From Candidatus Mycoplasma haematobovis (GTDB taxonomy: Bacteria > Bacillota_I > Bacilli_A > Mycoplasmatales > Mycoplasmoidaceae): a DNA stretch of 53,959 bases. Of this stretch, positions 9,771 through 21,330 are shown piece after piece. The position numbers and the translations under genes were made by a program. The stretch spans positions 1 to 53,959 of the forward strand of contig NZ_LWUJ01000013.1 in NCBI RefSeq assembly GCF_001645765.1. Direction: 5' to 3'. The stretch's first letter is position 1. Each line of letters begins with the position of its first letter. A model generated the notes under the pieces. It was not told where the DNA came from and did no database searches. It worked only from the letters and a program-made list of their open reading frames with translations.

Positions 9771-10139
9771 ATGACAGGTTTTTGAAAAATGACTATTCCT
9801 TGCTTTTTGGTGGCAGGTGGCACAGGTGTAGTTGGATCTAATTGAATATTTAAAAAGAAATATCTAATAAAAGTAAAAGATTCAGAAGAAGGAGTTTGGG
9901 ACCAAAAGCTAGAAGAGCTTAAAAAAATGTTAACACCTTCAAATACTAGAGATGAAATTGCACAAAGCATTGGCGGAGGAGAAAAAACTAATCTTGCTTT
10001 AAATTCCAATAATAGCGGATTCACTGATGTAGCTAATGCTAAGGTTACTTTAAAAAAATGATGTAATGGAAAAAATCACGAAAAAGAATACTTTGACAAA
10101 CTGTGTAAAAAAGTTGAATATAAAAATTTAATCTTTTAA
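9771..10139 (+). CDS. WC-family paralog 7
   Basis: 122 aa, ATG 9771 to TAA. Head MTGFWKMTIPC, anchor GGTGVVGSNWIFKK, VWDQKLEEL in the middle, TLKKWC and DKLC near the end, final NLIF in place of GWLF. It begins 3 bp after the pseudogene stop. Two TGA-Trp in the first 25 codons. Confidence 0.7.
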
Positions 10140-10140
10140 G

Positions 10141-10533
10141 CTCGGGTTATTATTCCCAATTAAGGTTTTGGTTGCGGGTATTTGTTATGCAGCTGCTGGC
10201 GGAAGTTTAGTGGGGAGTAATTATATATTTAAAATAGAGCGACTTGTAGATATTCCTCAAGACGGAGCAGAAAATAAATGAGAAGAAAAATTACCTATAT
10301 TACTTAAAAAAATTATTGCAAATAGCGGTTTAAGTGTCAAGATTGATCCGCAAAAGCATTCTAGCAATTTAGCTAAAACAGGCGCTTCTGGAAGTGAAGA
10401 ATTTAGCAATAAAAATGATGCAAAAGCTTCTTTAAAAGCTTGGTGCAAAAAAGAAAATAAACAAACAGGAGAAAAAGAGCATGAAGAAGAATTATGTAAA
10501 GAATCTGTTAAAAAAGAGTGATTGTTTGGTTAA
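10141..10533 (+). CDS. WC/GWLF-family paralog 8, start codon missing or unusual
   Basis: Family alignment places the N-terminus at about 10141 (LGLLFPIKVLVAG, then GGSLVGSNYIF), but no ATG, GTG or TTG is available there. The frame is closed by TAA at 10129, and the first standard start is TTG 10168, which would cut the head to MVAGICYAAAGG. The remainder is intact: KWEEKLPILL, SLKAWC, EELC, KKEWLFG, TAA 10531-10533. Either a non-standard start is used or expression is lost. Confidence 0.55.
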
Positions 10534-10542
10534 TTAAAAATT

Positions 10543-10905
10543 GTGTCATTATTTTTAAAAATGGTACTACCAAGTACATTGTTTGTTTCTGGTGGGAGTT
10601 TGGTGGGTAGTAATTACTTATTTAAGAGAATGAGGTGGATTGATATTCCGAGCAAAGTTGACGAGAGATGAAATGAAAAATTAAATGAACTTTTGAAAAA
10701 GATAGAGAAAGATTTTCATTTGGCAAGAAAGATAGACAAGACATTGAATGCAAGAAGATTAGCAAAAAATGGAAATGATTTTACTAACCGTGACGAAGCT
10801 AAAGAAGCATTGCAAGAATGATGTGCAAAAAAAGATAAAACAGAAGCAAAAGAACACTCAAGATCTTTGTGTCACGTACAAGAACAAAAAGGCTGGTTGT
10901 TTTAG
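10543..10905 (+). CDS. WC/GWLF-family paralog 9
   Basis: 120 aa from GTG 10543 to TAG. Head VSLFLKMVLPS, anchor ending GGSLVGSNYLF, RWNEKLNELL in the middle, ALQEWC, RSLC and KGWLF at the end. More basic middle part than its neighbours. Starts 9 bp after the stop of paralog 8. Confidence 0.68.
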
Positions 10906-11236
10906 TAGAACTTAGCAAACGAAGTTATTATTAATTTAAAGAAATAAAAATTAGGAATTATGGTTAGTCTATCATTTAATAGTGCAAATGTAAAATATTT
11001 TGCTTAACAATTCCAAATTAACGTTTCTTTCAAAAACCTATTATTAAAAGTCGATAATTCATTGTTTATTAAAGTTAAGCTATTTGTCGAATAATAAAGT
11101 AATAGACACAAATAAAATTGATATTAGAGGAACCAAAAACTAAAAAGCACCACAAACTTGATGAAACAAAGATTTAGAGATAAAAAAATTAATTAATGAA
11201 TTTTGTAAAAACGAAAAAAAAGATTGATTATTTTAA
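10906..11236 (+). pseudogene. Heavily decayed WC-family copy
   Basis: The last ~30 codons are readable (TWWNKDLEIKK, INEFC, KKDWLF, TAA 11234-11236) and match the C-terminal signature, without the WC. Upstream there are stops in all frames and no anchor. Nothing else is seen in this 331-bp stretch. Confidence 0.5.
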
Positions 11237-11238
11237 TA

Positions 11239-11595
11239 ATGTCAACTGTAAATTACAAATTACTGATTTTAGGAGGAATTTCAGGAATTGGTGCCATATC
11301 TGGGGGAGTTGTTGCATTAAATAGACACCTTTCAAATGCCAAAGAAGAAGCTTGAAACACAAACACAAAAAAGCTAGAAGAGAAGGTGGTTTTTGTGCAT
11401 GGAAAAGTAGATGCCTCACTCAATGATTTAAAAGATTCTATTCGAGAGATAGATGTTGATTTAGCTTTAGAATTAAATAGAAATAATGATGGATTTAAGT
11501 ATTTTGATAAAGCAAAACAAGCTTTAAAAAATTGATGTTCTGACGAGTCCAAAAAAAGCAAAGAAGCGTTGTCTAAAGAAATGTATTGTGTGTAA
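11239..11595 (+). CDS. WC-family paralog 10, divergent subfamily
   Basis: 118 aa, ATG to TAA. Anchor ~9-28 (LILGGISGIGAISGGVVAL), AWNTNTKKLEEK in the middle with a coiled-coil-like heptad look, ALKNWC then a terminal YCV. Like paralog 5 it lacks GSN and GWLF. It starts 2 bp after the decayed copy. Confidence 0.62.
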
Positions 11596-11757
11596 AGGAG
11601 ACTTAATAAAATAAAGCCTTAAAATCAAAAATAAGCACTAACGCTTATGATTTATAAAAGAGCTTTGTAGACTTGATTTAATAAAGATCCTTAAGGTAAG
11701 GAAAAGTTAATTCAGGAGTTGTGCCAAAGAACTAAAAATCAAGAATATTCTTTTTAA
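11596..11757 (+). pseudogene. Decayed WC-family copy
   Basis: From about 11620 one frame reads fragments of the family end: TWFNKDP, stop, KEKLIQELC, EYSF, TAA 11755-11757. Internal TAG and TAA and no start codon. Counted as a relic of another tandem member. Confidence 0.45.
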
Positions 11758-11767
11758 AAGTCATTTT

Positions 11768-12145
11768 ATGTCTTATTTATCAAAAATAGTTATTCCTTGT
11801 ATTTTGGGAGTTGGGAGTGCAAGTTTGATTGGGTCTAATTGAGCATTTAAGAGGGAGAAATTAATAAAAATTGAAAATGAAGAGATTAATTCTGGCATAT
11901 GAGATGAAAAAATAAATATTCTTAAAAATAAATTTGAAAATTCACCTAAAAGGAGTCAACTAGAAATTGATTTAAGTGGTAGGAATCCTGCGTCTTTTAA
12001 TCTTAATGCGGAAAGAACAGATTTTGCAGATAGAGAAAGAGCAAAAGAAAAATTAAAGGCTTGATGTAAAAAACCTGTTGATCACGAGGAATTATATGAT
12101 GAACTTTGTAAAAAATCTCAAAAAAAGGGATGATTGTTTGGATAA
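11768..12145 (+). CDS. WC/GWLF-family paralog 11
   Basis: 125 aa, ATG 11768 to TAA. Head MSYLSKIVIPC, anchor GSASLIGSNWAFKR, IWDEKINILK in the middle, KLKAWC, DELC and KKGWLFG at the end. The last complete member of the array. Confidence 0.7.
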
Positions 12146-12412
12146 TGAAATACTAGGCTATACTATTTAAAATATCAATTCCTGTTGTTGGTTGTTTAAT
12201 GAAAAATAATCTCAATCAAAGTACTTTTATTTCACAAAAATAAATCCTAGCAAAATTACTTTGCACCTTGTGGTATTTATTGAATTGGGACAAATATTTC
12301 TTTTGTAAGCCTCGCAAATATCTTTGTCATAATTAATAAACCTTTTTCTAAATAGCTTAATCAAATTTCGGAATAAATTTATTTTAACTTTGTAAAAAAC
12401 GGCAAAAAATTG
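12146..12412 (+). pseudogene. Truncated family start, then intergenic DNA up to polC
   Basis: ATG at 12147 followed by TAG after three codons, then in frame the family-like head ILFKISIPVVGCL, ending at TAA about 12243. Only the anchor part survives. From 12244 to 12412 I see no gene. It lies downstream of polC on the other strand, where a terminator would be expected, but no clear hairpin was found. Confidence 0.35.
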
Positions 12413-15400
12413 TTAAGAATAAAGTCATTCTTCTGGTATTATTTTTGAATCCTTTAATTTCTGAATAACAGTCTTATTTAACTTAGTTCTCTTAATTAAA
12501 TCCTCTAAAGAAGTATACTCTCCCCCTTCTTCCCTCTCCTTAGTTAAGGCCTGTGCTTTAATAGCTCCTAATCCCTCAATAACTATAAATGGCACTAATA
12601 ACTCCTTCCCTAAAGGCTTAAAGTCAGAATAATCAGACTCATTTATACTAATGGTTCTAAACTTAAATCCCCTTTTTAAAAATTCCAAAGCCGCCTCATA
12701 AACATAAAAAGCAGTCTTTTCTTTGTTTTTAACAGAGCTCTTTACTGCAAACTTATTAGACTTCATTCTCTCAAAAATATCATGATATTTACTCCTCACT
12801 TCATCAATATTATTATTAATTAATAAAGAATAATCAAAGTCCTCTGCCCTTAATGTAAACCATACAGCATAAAAATGCAAAGGATAATAATACTTGTAGT
12901 AAGCTATCCTTCAACTCATTAATACATAAGCTGTAGCGTGTGCCTTAGGAAAAATATAACTAATCTTCTTAGCAGAAGAAATATACCAATCCGGTATATT
13001 ATGATTCTTTAATATTTTCTCTGCTTTAGCGCTAACCCCATGCCCTTTCCTAATAGACTCAGTAATATTAAAGGCATCTTCTCTCTCTAGCCCCATAGAT
13101 AACAAATAAAGCATAATATCATCCCTACAAGTAATTACCTCATTAAGCTTATGTGTCCCATCCTTAATAAACTTATCTATATTCCCTTTCCACACCCCAG
13201 TACCATGTGAAAACCCGGAAATTCTTATTAAATCTGCAAAACTCTTAGGCTTACAAGTCTTAAGTATCTTTCTAGTAAGCAAAGTCCCAAACTCTGGTAG
13301 TCCTATAGCCCCTGTATTATCCCCATCAACATAATCTCCTTCTTCCACTCCCAACACTTGACAAGAACTATAAAGTGCTAATACATTAGGATCGCTAATT
13401 GGTACATTTAAAGGATCAAAGCCAGTTAATTTCTTTAACCTTGCTAAAGTAGTAGGATCATCATGTCCTAAGATATCAAACTTAAGTAAAGCATCATGCA
13501 AATCATTGAACTCTAAATGTGTAGTTAACCAATCACTAGTAATATCATTGGCTGGATAATTAATAGGAGAAAAATCGTAAATAGTGTAATCATTAGGCAC
13601 TATCAATATCCCTCCCGGATGTTGCCCAGTAGTTCTCTTAACATCAATTATTTGCTTAACTAATCAATTAATTCTTCCCTGACTATAATTTTTCCCAGTC
13701 TCCTCTAAATAATCCCTTACAATAGCAAAAGCAGTCTTTTCTGCCATAGCACTAATAGTGCCGGCCCTATACACCCTTTCCTTCCCAAAATAATTCCTTA
13801 AGAAATTATGTGCTTTATTCTGATATTCCCCAGAAAAATTTAAATCGATATCCGGCACTTTATTCCCCCCAAATCCCAAGAATGTTTCAAAAGGTATATT
13901 ATGCCCATCCCTAGCTAGCTCCTTACCACACCCTTCACATATCTTCGTAGGCAAATCAAATCCAGACTCAGGAAAATCCTCTAATATCTCAAAATAAGAA
14001 CAATTAGCACACCTATAATGAGGAGGCAAAGGATTTACCTCACTAATATTTAATAAGAAAGCTACAAAAGAAGAGCCTACAGATCCCCTAGACCCAACTA
14101 AGAAACCATTATTAATAGACTCAGTAACTAATAAATGAGATACTCAATATATTACTGTGTAATTATTATTAACAATACTATTAAGTTCAAATTCAAACTT
14201 ATTCTTAATGTAACTATTTAATTCCTTGCCGTAAAGCTCCTTTAACTTCTTCTTACACTGCTTCTTCAATAAAGACTCACATCCCTCAATAGAAGGCGGA
14301 TGTAACTTCTTCTTAGTTACCTCTAAATTATCCTCTATTTCAGCCAAAAAAGTCTCTTGATTATTAAATGCTAACTCCCCTAAATCCTCTCTTCCCAAAA
14401 AAGCATATTCATTAAGTAATTCCTCAGTATTCCTATAGAAAAACAAAGGAAAGACATCATTCTTCTCTCTCCCATCAAATAAATAATGCCTCTTACCAGA
14501 AATAGCTTTAGTATGTATTAATACTAAATATTGCTCGCTCTCTCTACTATTCAAATACCTAACAGCTGTATTAAATAGTAACTTGTTACTATTCAGTAAT
14601 TCAAATAATCTCTTTAAGGCCTTTACTAACTCTTGCTCCTCTATTATTTCCCGATCTATATCATGAACAAAGTGAGAAACAGGAGGCAGTATTAAATAAT
14701 CATAAAATTTAGCAACCTCAAGCAACTCTTTCTCATTATTCTTAAAAAGTAATCCAATTATTTCTGAGTTTAAAGGCGGAGAAACAATTAATAAATTTTC
14801 TCTATATTTATTCAAAGTGCTCTTACTAATCATAGCTCTATCATGAAATGAAGTAGTATGAGCTATAGAAAGTATTTCGTAAAGATCTCTTATTCCCTCT
14901 TTATTCTTTGCATAAATTAATACATTATGTCCATGTACATATTTAAATATATTAGGATTAATTAATCTCTCATTTAATCCCTCCCAAGAATCCTCTATAT
15001 CAATTCCTACTCTCTCTAATTGAGGTATTAATAATCTAGAAAATACTTCTCATAATATAGTAACATCATAACCAGCAGAGTGAGCTTCAGTAGGAGAATA
15101 ATCACCCCCATTCCTCTTAGAAATGGCCTCTAAAGAGTGTGATTTATATTTCTCTTCAAAGAATAATATTTGTGATAATCTCATAGTATCAATAAATGGC
15201 ACATTAAATCCTTCCAAATTATTCTGTGCATACTTAGCATTAAGAAAAGGCAAATCAAACTCAATACCATTATGTGCTACTAATATCCCATCTCCCACAA
15301 AATCCTTTATTTCTCTAAGTACTAAAGGTAACTCTCTCCCGTACTGCTCTAACTTCTCATCAGTAATCCTAGTTAAATTAATAATTCTTTCCCTTAAAGT

Positions 15401-16522
15401 TTTCTTAATCTTGATATATGAGTGATATTCATCCACTTTCTGTAAATCAATATATTTATGAATGGCTATCTCAGTAATCTCATCAAATAAAGGATTTAAC
15501 CCAGTAGTCTCAATATCAAATACACAATAAGTATTACTTGTCTTTAACTCAGTATTAAGAAAAGCATAATAATTCTCATCATAAAGCTCTAATTCTGTAC
15601 CATATATAGGCTTTATTCCTAACTCTTTAGAAACAGACTCTACTTCTGCAAAAGACTGTACAGAAGCTAAATCCGCAACGCCTAAAGCGCTATGTCCATA
15701 TTCTTTAGCTTTCTGTGCAAAGTCCTTAAATTTATATAGCCCATCAAAAGCCGAATACTTAGTATGTATACATAAAGGCACTAACTTCTTTTCACATAAA
15801 TCTCTTTTTGGCTCTTCCTGTACATCAGCTAAAGTTAATGAAGTAATATTCCCGTCTGAGAAGTTTGAATATATAGAGCCCTCTGCAAATAAACTATAAC
15901 TACACCCATACCACTTCCCAATCTCTAATTTTCCCTTAAAATCAGCCTTTAAAGCAAGTCAATAAAATACTTCTCAATCAGTAAGCCCTAGCTTGTACTT
16001 CTTATTTCCCTTTAAATCTGACTTTTCTTCAATATGAAATAAATAAAGCTGATGTTGATCCTTCTTTGGCGCAGGTAACTCAATTTCAAAAGCTTTGTTA
16101 ATAGCAAATCTAAGAAATAGTTGTAAATTATCTTTATGTGGAACGATTAAATTAGCCTTTCTTATCTCTAACCTGTAATCCATCAAGTCCGTTTGTTCCG
16201 GACTTAAAGTAATAGGTACCTCAATTAAATTAAAGTATTGATTAATTAAATTAACCGCTTGCTCTTTAGACTCAATACTATTAATTACTACTAACCTAAT
16301 AGCTCCTTCGTGCTTCTCATCTGTCCTATCCTTACTAAAATCCCATAAATTCTTTAAGAAAGAAGCATTAATGTAAGGCTCTTTGAACTTAAAAGTAACT
16401 GTTATTTCACGCTCATTTGCATTTACATCATAGTTACAGACTAATTTAGCACTTACATCTCGCCACTCTTTTGGGGAAAAAAGCTTAAAGTAATCAACAA
16501 ATATTTTTCTATAGGTTTCCAT
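12413..16522 (-). CDS. polC: DNA polymerase III alpha subunit, PolC type
   Basis: Replicative DNA polymerase of low-G+C Gram-positives and mollicutes, 1369 aa, ATG 16522 to TAA 12413-12415, one open frame once TGA is Trp. Order: N-terminal OB/nucleic-acid part; PHP domain (HTKYSAFDG at ~253) interrupted by a DnaQ-like proofreading exonuclease (FDIETTGL ~335, [10 protein letters not shown] ~417, [10 protein letters not shown] near 490); polymerase domain with [10 protein letters not shown] (~804), a Cys4 zinc site in its usual place ([16 protein letters not shown]) and the catalytic PDIDLNFS (~886); then [24 protein letters not shown] and a helix-hairpin-helix-like end. Its start overlaps cdsA by 14 bp. 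Identification is secure. Confidence 0.97.
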
Positions 16523-17330
16523 TAACTACAAAGAAAAATAAGAAAAAAAAAGTAGTATTTAATGCAAATGTATGAGAATCAAATCTATCTCAAAAACCTC
16601 CGTGTGCCCCTAATAAAGCACTGTAATCCTTAATATTAAAATAACGTTTATATTTACTAAAGACTAAATCTCCCATATTCGCCATCAATAAAATTACAGG
16701 CATAAGAAGAGTGATTCATACTGTAGAGAAAGCTCCCTTAACACTTCACCTTCCTATTAAAGTCACTACTAAAGTCAAAAAAGTAACTGGCGCTATAGGA
16801 AAAAGAAATCCCTCCAGAGTTTTATTAGGAGACCACTCAAACACTCTCCTTTGCCCATACTTACTCCCAAACCAATAAGCCAAAGTATCATTAATCATTA
16901 CTGCCCCTAGTAATAACGCCATTAAATAAATATCAACTAAAGACAAGAAAATAAAGGCATTCCAAAAGCAATAAGCTAATGCATTCAATTGAAGAAATAC
17001 TCACTTATCTTTTTTAAAATAACGCCAAGAAGCTACCCCTATTACATAAAGAAAAAGTAATCAATATAAGTAATATATTAAATATCCCTCAGGAGCTATC
17101 ACTAACCATAAAAAAGGTGCTAAAGTAATAAATGAAAAAATAATTGCTTTGTAGTTATCTGTAGACTCTAAAGCATTTATTTCTTTAAAGCTAATAAATA
17201 CTAAAGAAGAAAGAGCAAGCAATTCAAAGGGAAGTACTAAAGTCTTAGGAAGAATCGCATTTAAAAGAATAAATAACGAGAGGGAAGCTACTACAAGAAG
17301 CGCTGTAGCGGCTCTTGACTGCAACTGCAA
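16509..17330 (-). CDS. cdsA: Phosphatidate cytidylyltransferase
   Basis: Makes CDP-diacylglycerol from phosphatidate and CTP at the membrane. 273 aa from TTG 17330. Several membrane helices, the SPNKTLEGF motif (family SPxKTxEG), and the C-terminal signature KRYFNIKDYSALLGAHGGFWDRFDS, here cut short: its key parts are KDYSALLGAHGG and DRFDS. The order pyrH-frr-cdsA-polC is common in mollicutes and supports the call. It overlaps polC at the 3' end and starts directly after frr. Confidence 0.93.
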
Positions 17331-17331
17331 C

Positions 17332-17874
17332 TTATATGGTCATCAACTCTTTCTCTTTTTTTGAATAAATTTCCTCTAATCTCCCATTCATTACTTTAAT
17401 TTTTGAATCCAACTCATTCATATTTTTTTTCTCTAAATCCTCAGAAAGCTCTTCTTTTTTAATAAGCACCTGAAAATCCTTCCTCACTACTCTCAAAGCT
17501 ACTTTTGCCTTCTCTAAATACTCCTTAGCTTCTTTAACTGACCTCTTCCTAGTTTCCTCAGTAGGGGGCAATAAAGATATTCTTATTAAATCAGACTGTA
17601 CTATAGGACTAAACTCTGGCTTATGTTTCTGAATGGCTTTATTTATTTCTTGAATTAAAGAAATATCATAAGGTTTAATTTCAATAGTCCTAGCAGAAGG
17701 AATAGTAATATTAGCTAACTCATTAAGCTTCATTTCTGAGCCATAAGCCACGACTAATACATTAGCTACTAAATCAGGATGCACTCTAGAAACATACAAC
17801 TTCTTAAAGTTATTCTCTAATCTCTCAAAAATCTCCCCAAACTCCTTATCTAAAGAGCTTCAAATAGCACTCAT
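17332..17874 (-). CDS. frr: Ribosome recycling factor
   Basis: Splits post-termination ribosomes together with EF-G. 180 aa, normal length. ATG 17874 is chosen because it overlaps the pyrH stop (TAATG) and the frame needs a TGA-Trp (MSAIWSSLDKEF). Family features: VSRVHPDLV, YGSEMKLNELANITIPSART, IKPYD, RISLLPPTEETRK, and a helical C-terminal part. Ends in TAA 3 bp before the cdsA start. Confidence 0.95.
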
Positions 17875-18581
17875 TAATTGATAGAGGTATACTCTATATC
17901 GCCCTTTAAAGCCTTAACAAAAGAATCCTTAGTATCTTGATTAAATACTAATAACTCTACTTTGTAAGGAGCTAATAATGCTAAAGCTGTATGATCCATT
18001 ACTTTAAGCTTTCTAAATAATATTTCATCATATGAAAGTTTTGGTAAGAATACTGCATCTTTATATTTATTTGGATCTTTATCATATACACCCTTAACAC
18101 TATTCTTGCCTATTAATACTTTAGTAGCCCCTATCTCAATAGCTCTAATGGCAGCACAAGTATCAGTACTTACAAAAGGCATCCCAGTTCCAGCTCCAAA
18201 TATTACTACTTCATGAGCATCTAAAGCTCTAGAGATATTTTCTTGATTTAACTCTTCTGCCACTCTTGGACATGAAAGAGCAGAATAAATTCTGCTCTTA
18301 ATATTCTTTTTTTTCAAGTAATTCTGTATAGTAATACTATTCATTAAAGTGGCTAACATTCCTATATAGTGTGAAGACTGATCTTCAAGAGCATCTAACT
18401 TATTCTCGCTCCCCCTTCATATATTCCCCCCTCCCACTACTAAAGCTAAATCGTATTTTTGTAATAACTCTTCTATTTGATCTACTAAATTACTAATAAT
18501 TTCATTATTAAAAAAAAAGGTTTCATTAAGTTTTTTTAAATTTCCACCACTTAACTTCAAAAGGATACGCTCCCTACTCAT
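17874..18581 (-). CDS. pyrH: UMP kinase
   Basis: Phosphorylates UMP to UDP with ATP; amino-acid-kinase fold. 235 aa, ATG 18581. Motifs: LLKLSGGNL near the start, VVGGGNIWRG, SHYIGMLATLMNS, FGAGTGMPFVSTDTCA, and GVYDKDPNKY. The initiating ATG lies inside the end of the preceding gene (8-bp overlap), and its own stop overlaps the frr start by one base. Confidence 0.96.
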
Positions 18582-19029
18582 TTAAACTACTAAAGTATTT
18601 TTCAAGTATAAAAAGTAAAGGATAGTTCTGCGTACCACACTCAAAAGACCTGTAATCCTTTCGGATAGTATAGCTCTCTCGACCTAAAGAACTAATACTA
18701 TTAGCTCCTATGTATAAAGGTTCTAAATCCCCCTTATAACCTAAAATAGCAACGCCTGCTCTAGGTACAAAAGTAAAAAAAGAAGCTTCCTTAGCTACTT
18801 CTTGTATGGAATTTAAATGAATAGCTTTAACTTTATTATGCTCTAATAATTTATTAGCGTAATACAAATTAGGAAGCAAAGCTATTTCCCCATCTCACTT
18901 AAAATGCTTCTTAATTAGCTCTCTTAAAGAACTAATTCTTTGTAATAACTCTTCTCTTCAAAGCGCATTAGAATTATTTAAATTTATTATTTCCTTTAAG
19001 TAATATTTCTTTACTACTTCTTTAAACAA
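18574..19029 (-). CDS. Reduced NifS/class-V aminotransferase-like protein, probably non-catalytic
   Basis: 151 aa from TTG 19029, directly after the atpD TAG and in the same frame. The N-terminal NNSNALWREELLQRI then RELIKKHF resembles the NPSS.H...A...R..I helix of cysteine desulfurases. FVPRAGVAIL, LEPLYIGANS and FECGTQNYPLL resemble their GPKGVGxLY, LEPLxxGGGQ and RxGTxN parts. The large PLP-binding middle is absent and the lysine position (SxHKxxGPxG) reads SFFTFVPRAG. This is where atpC (epsilon) normally sits, but I see no epsilon signature. A weak, by-eye family call; it may be a relic or a repurposed protein. Confidence 0.4.
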
Positions 19030-20460
<1,431 letters not shown>

Positions 20461-20463
20461 TTA

Positions 20464-21330
20464 CTACTTCTTCTTAGATTGTACAGCCACCACAATCTCA
20501 GTAATTTCCTGAGTAATGTTAGCTTGTCTAAGTTTATTAAATGTTAATGTATATTCATCTAATAATTCGTTAGCATTTTTAGTTGCATTATGCATTAAAT
20601 CTCTTCTACTACTGTGCTCAGAAATTTTAGATGTCATAACTCCACCTAACACAATACACTCTAAATACTTAGGAAATAAATCTATTATTACTTGAGGATA
20701 TGCTAATGCAGTGTTAAGTGTTTTCACATATATCTTTTTTTTATTAGCAAAATACTTTTCTGTAAACGGCAATATATTAACTTTTTCTATTATTCCCTCT
20801 TTAGGATCTTTCAAATATACAAAAGTTAATTTTTTGTAATGCTTAGTAAAAAAGATATCAAATATCTTTCCTGTAATATCCCTTAATTCTTGAGATAATA
20901 TATTTACATTAATTTCAGAATTCCTAAAATACTCTAAATATCCTTCATAAGCTACTAAAGAAGCTCTTAACTTCTTGCCCAGTACTATTATTCCGTCAGT
21001 AGATGGAATAAATACACTGTCTAAATATCTCTTGACTTTATCATTAAAGTCCCCGCACATTCCAATATCAGTACCTAAAACTACTCATAACTCTGATTTA
21101 TCTCTAGAGTACTTAATTAACTCTTTATTGGTAGATCTAATATCGTGATCTGGATTATTGTACAGTTCAAAAAATAGCTTGTATACACCCTTTAAATAAG
21201 GGGAAGACTTCTTTAATAGCTCTTTGTATAAATTAGACTGGTTTGAAGAAACTACTTTAAGTGCATTAGTTATCTTGGCTGTAGTCTTAGTGGAAGTAAT
21301 CTTTCGCTTAATTTGGGGAAGATTAGCCAC
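20464..21330 (-). CDS. atpG: F1 ATP synthase gamma subunit
   Basis: Rotor shaft of F1. 288 aa from GTG 21330, which overlaps the end of atpA by 8 bp. N-terminal helix IKRKITSTKTTAKITNALKVVSS fits the family (IkxRIxSvxxTxkITxAMkmVa). Central VVLGTDIGMCGDFN corresponds to the SDKGLCGxxN motif. C-terminal helix: EHSSRRDLMHNATKNANELL then LTFNKLRQANITQEITEI. One TGA-Trp at the junction of the two open parts. Confidence 0.95.

Noticed and set aside
8089-10448. Several Ser/Leu-rich minus-strand frames
   Set aside because: Antisense of the TGA-containing plus-strand paralogs. The plus frames share family motifs; the minus frames do not and have no sensible starts.
6928-12145. Lipoproteins, because several heads have a Cys near residue 11 (GLPC, MPC, IPC)
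   Set aside because: The Cys comes before, not after, the hydrophobic segment and the preceding residues do not fit a lipobox; an uncleaved anchor is more likely.
12413-16522. polC as several broken fragments
   Set aside because: The gaps between fragments are single TGA codons; all pieces are in one frame and motifs run on, so the gene is intact under code 4.
18574-19029. ATP synthase epsilon subunit (atpC) at the usual place
   Set aside because: Predicted mostly helical at the N-terminus with no epsilon beta-sandwich signature; only GEIALLP vaguely recalls it.
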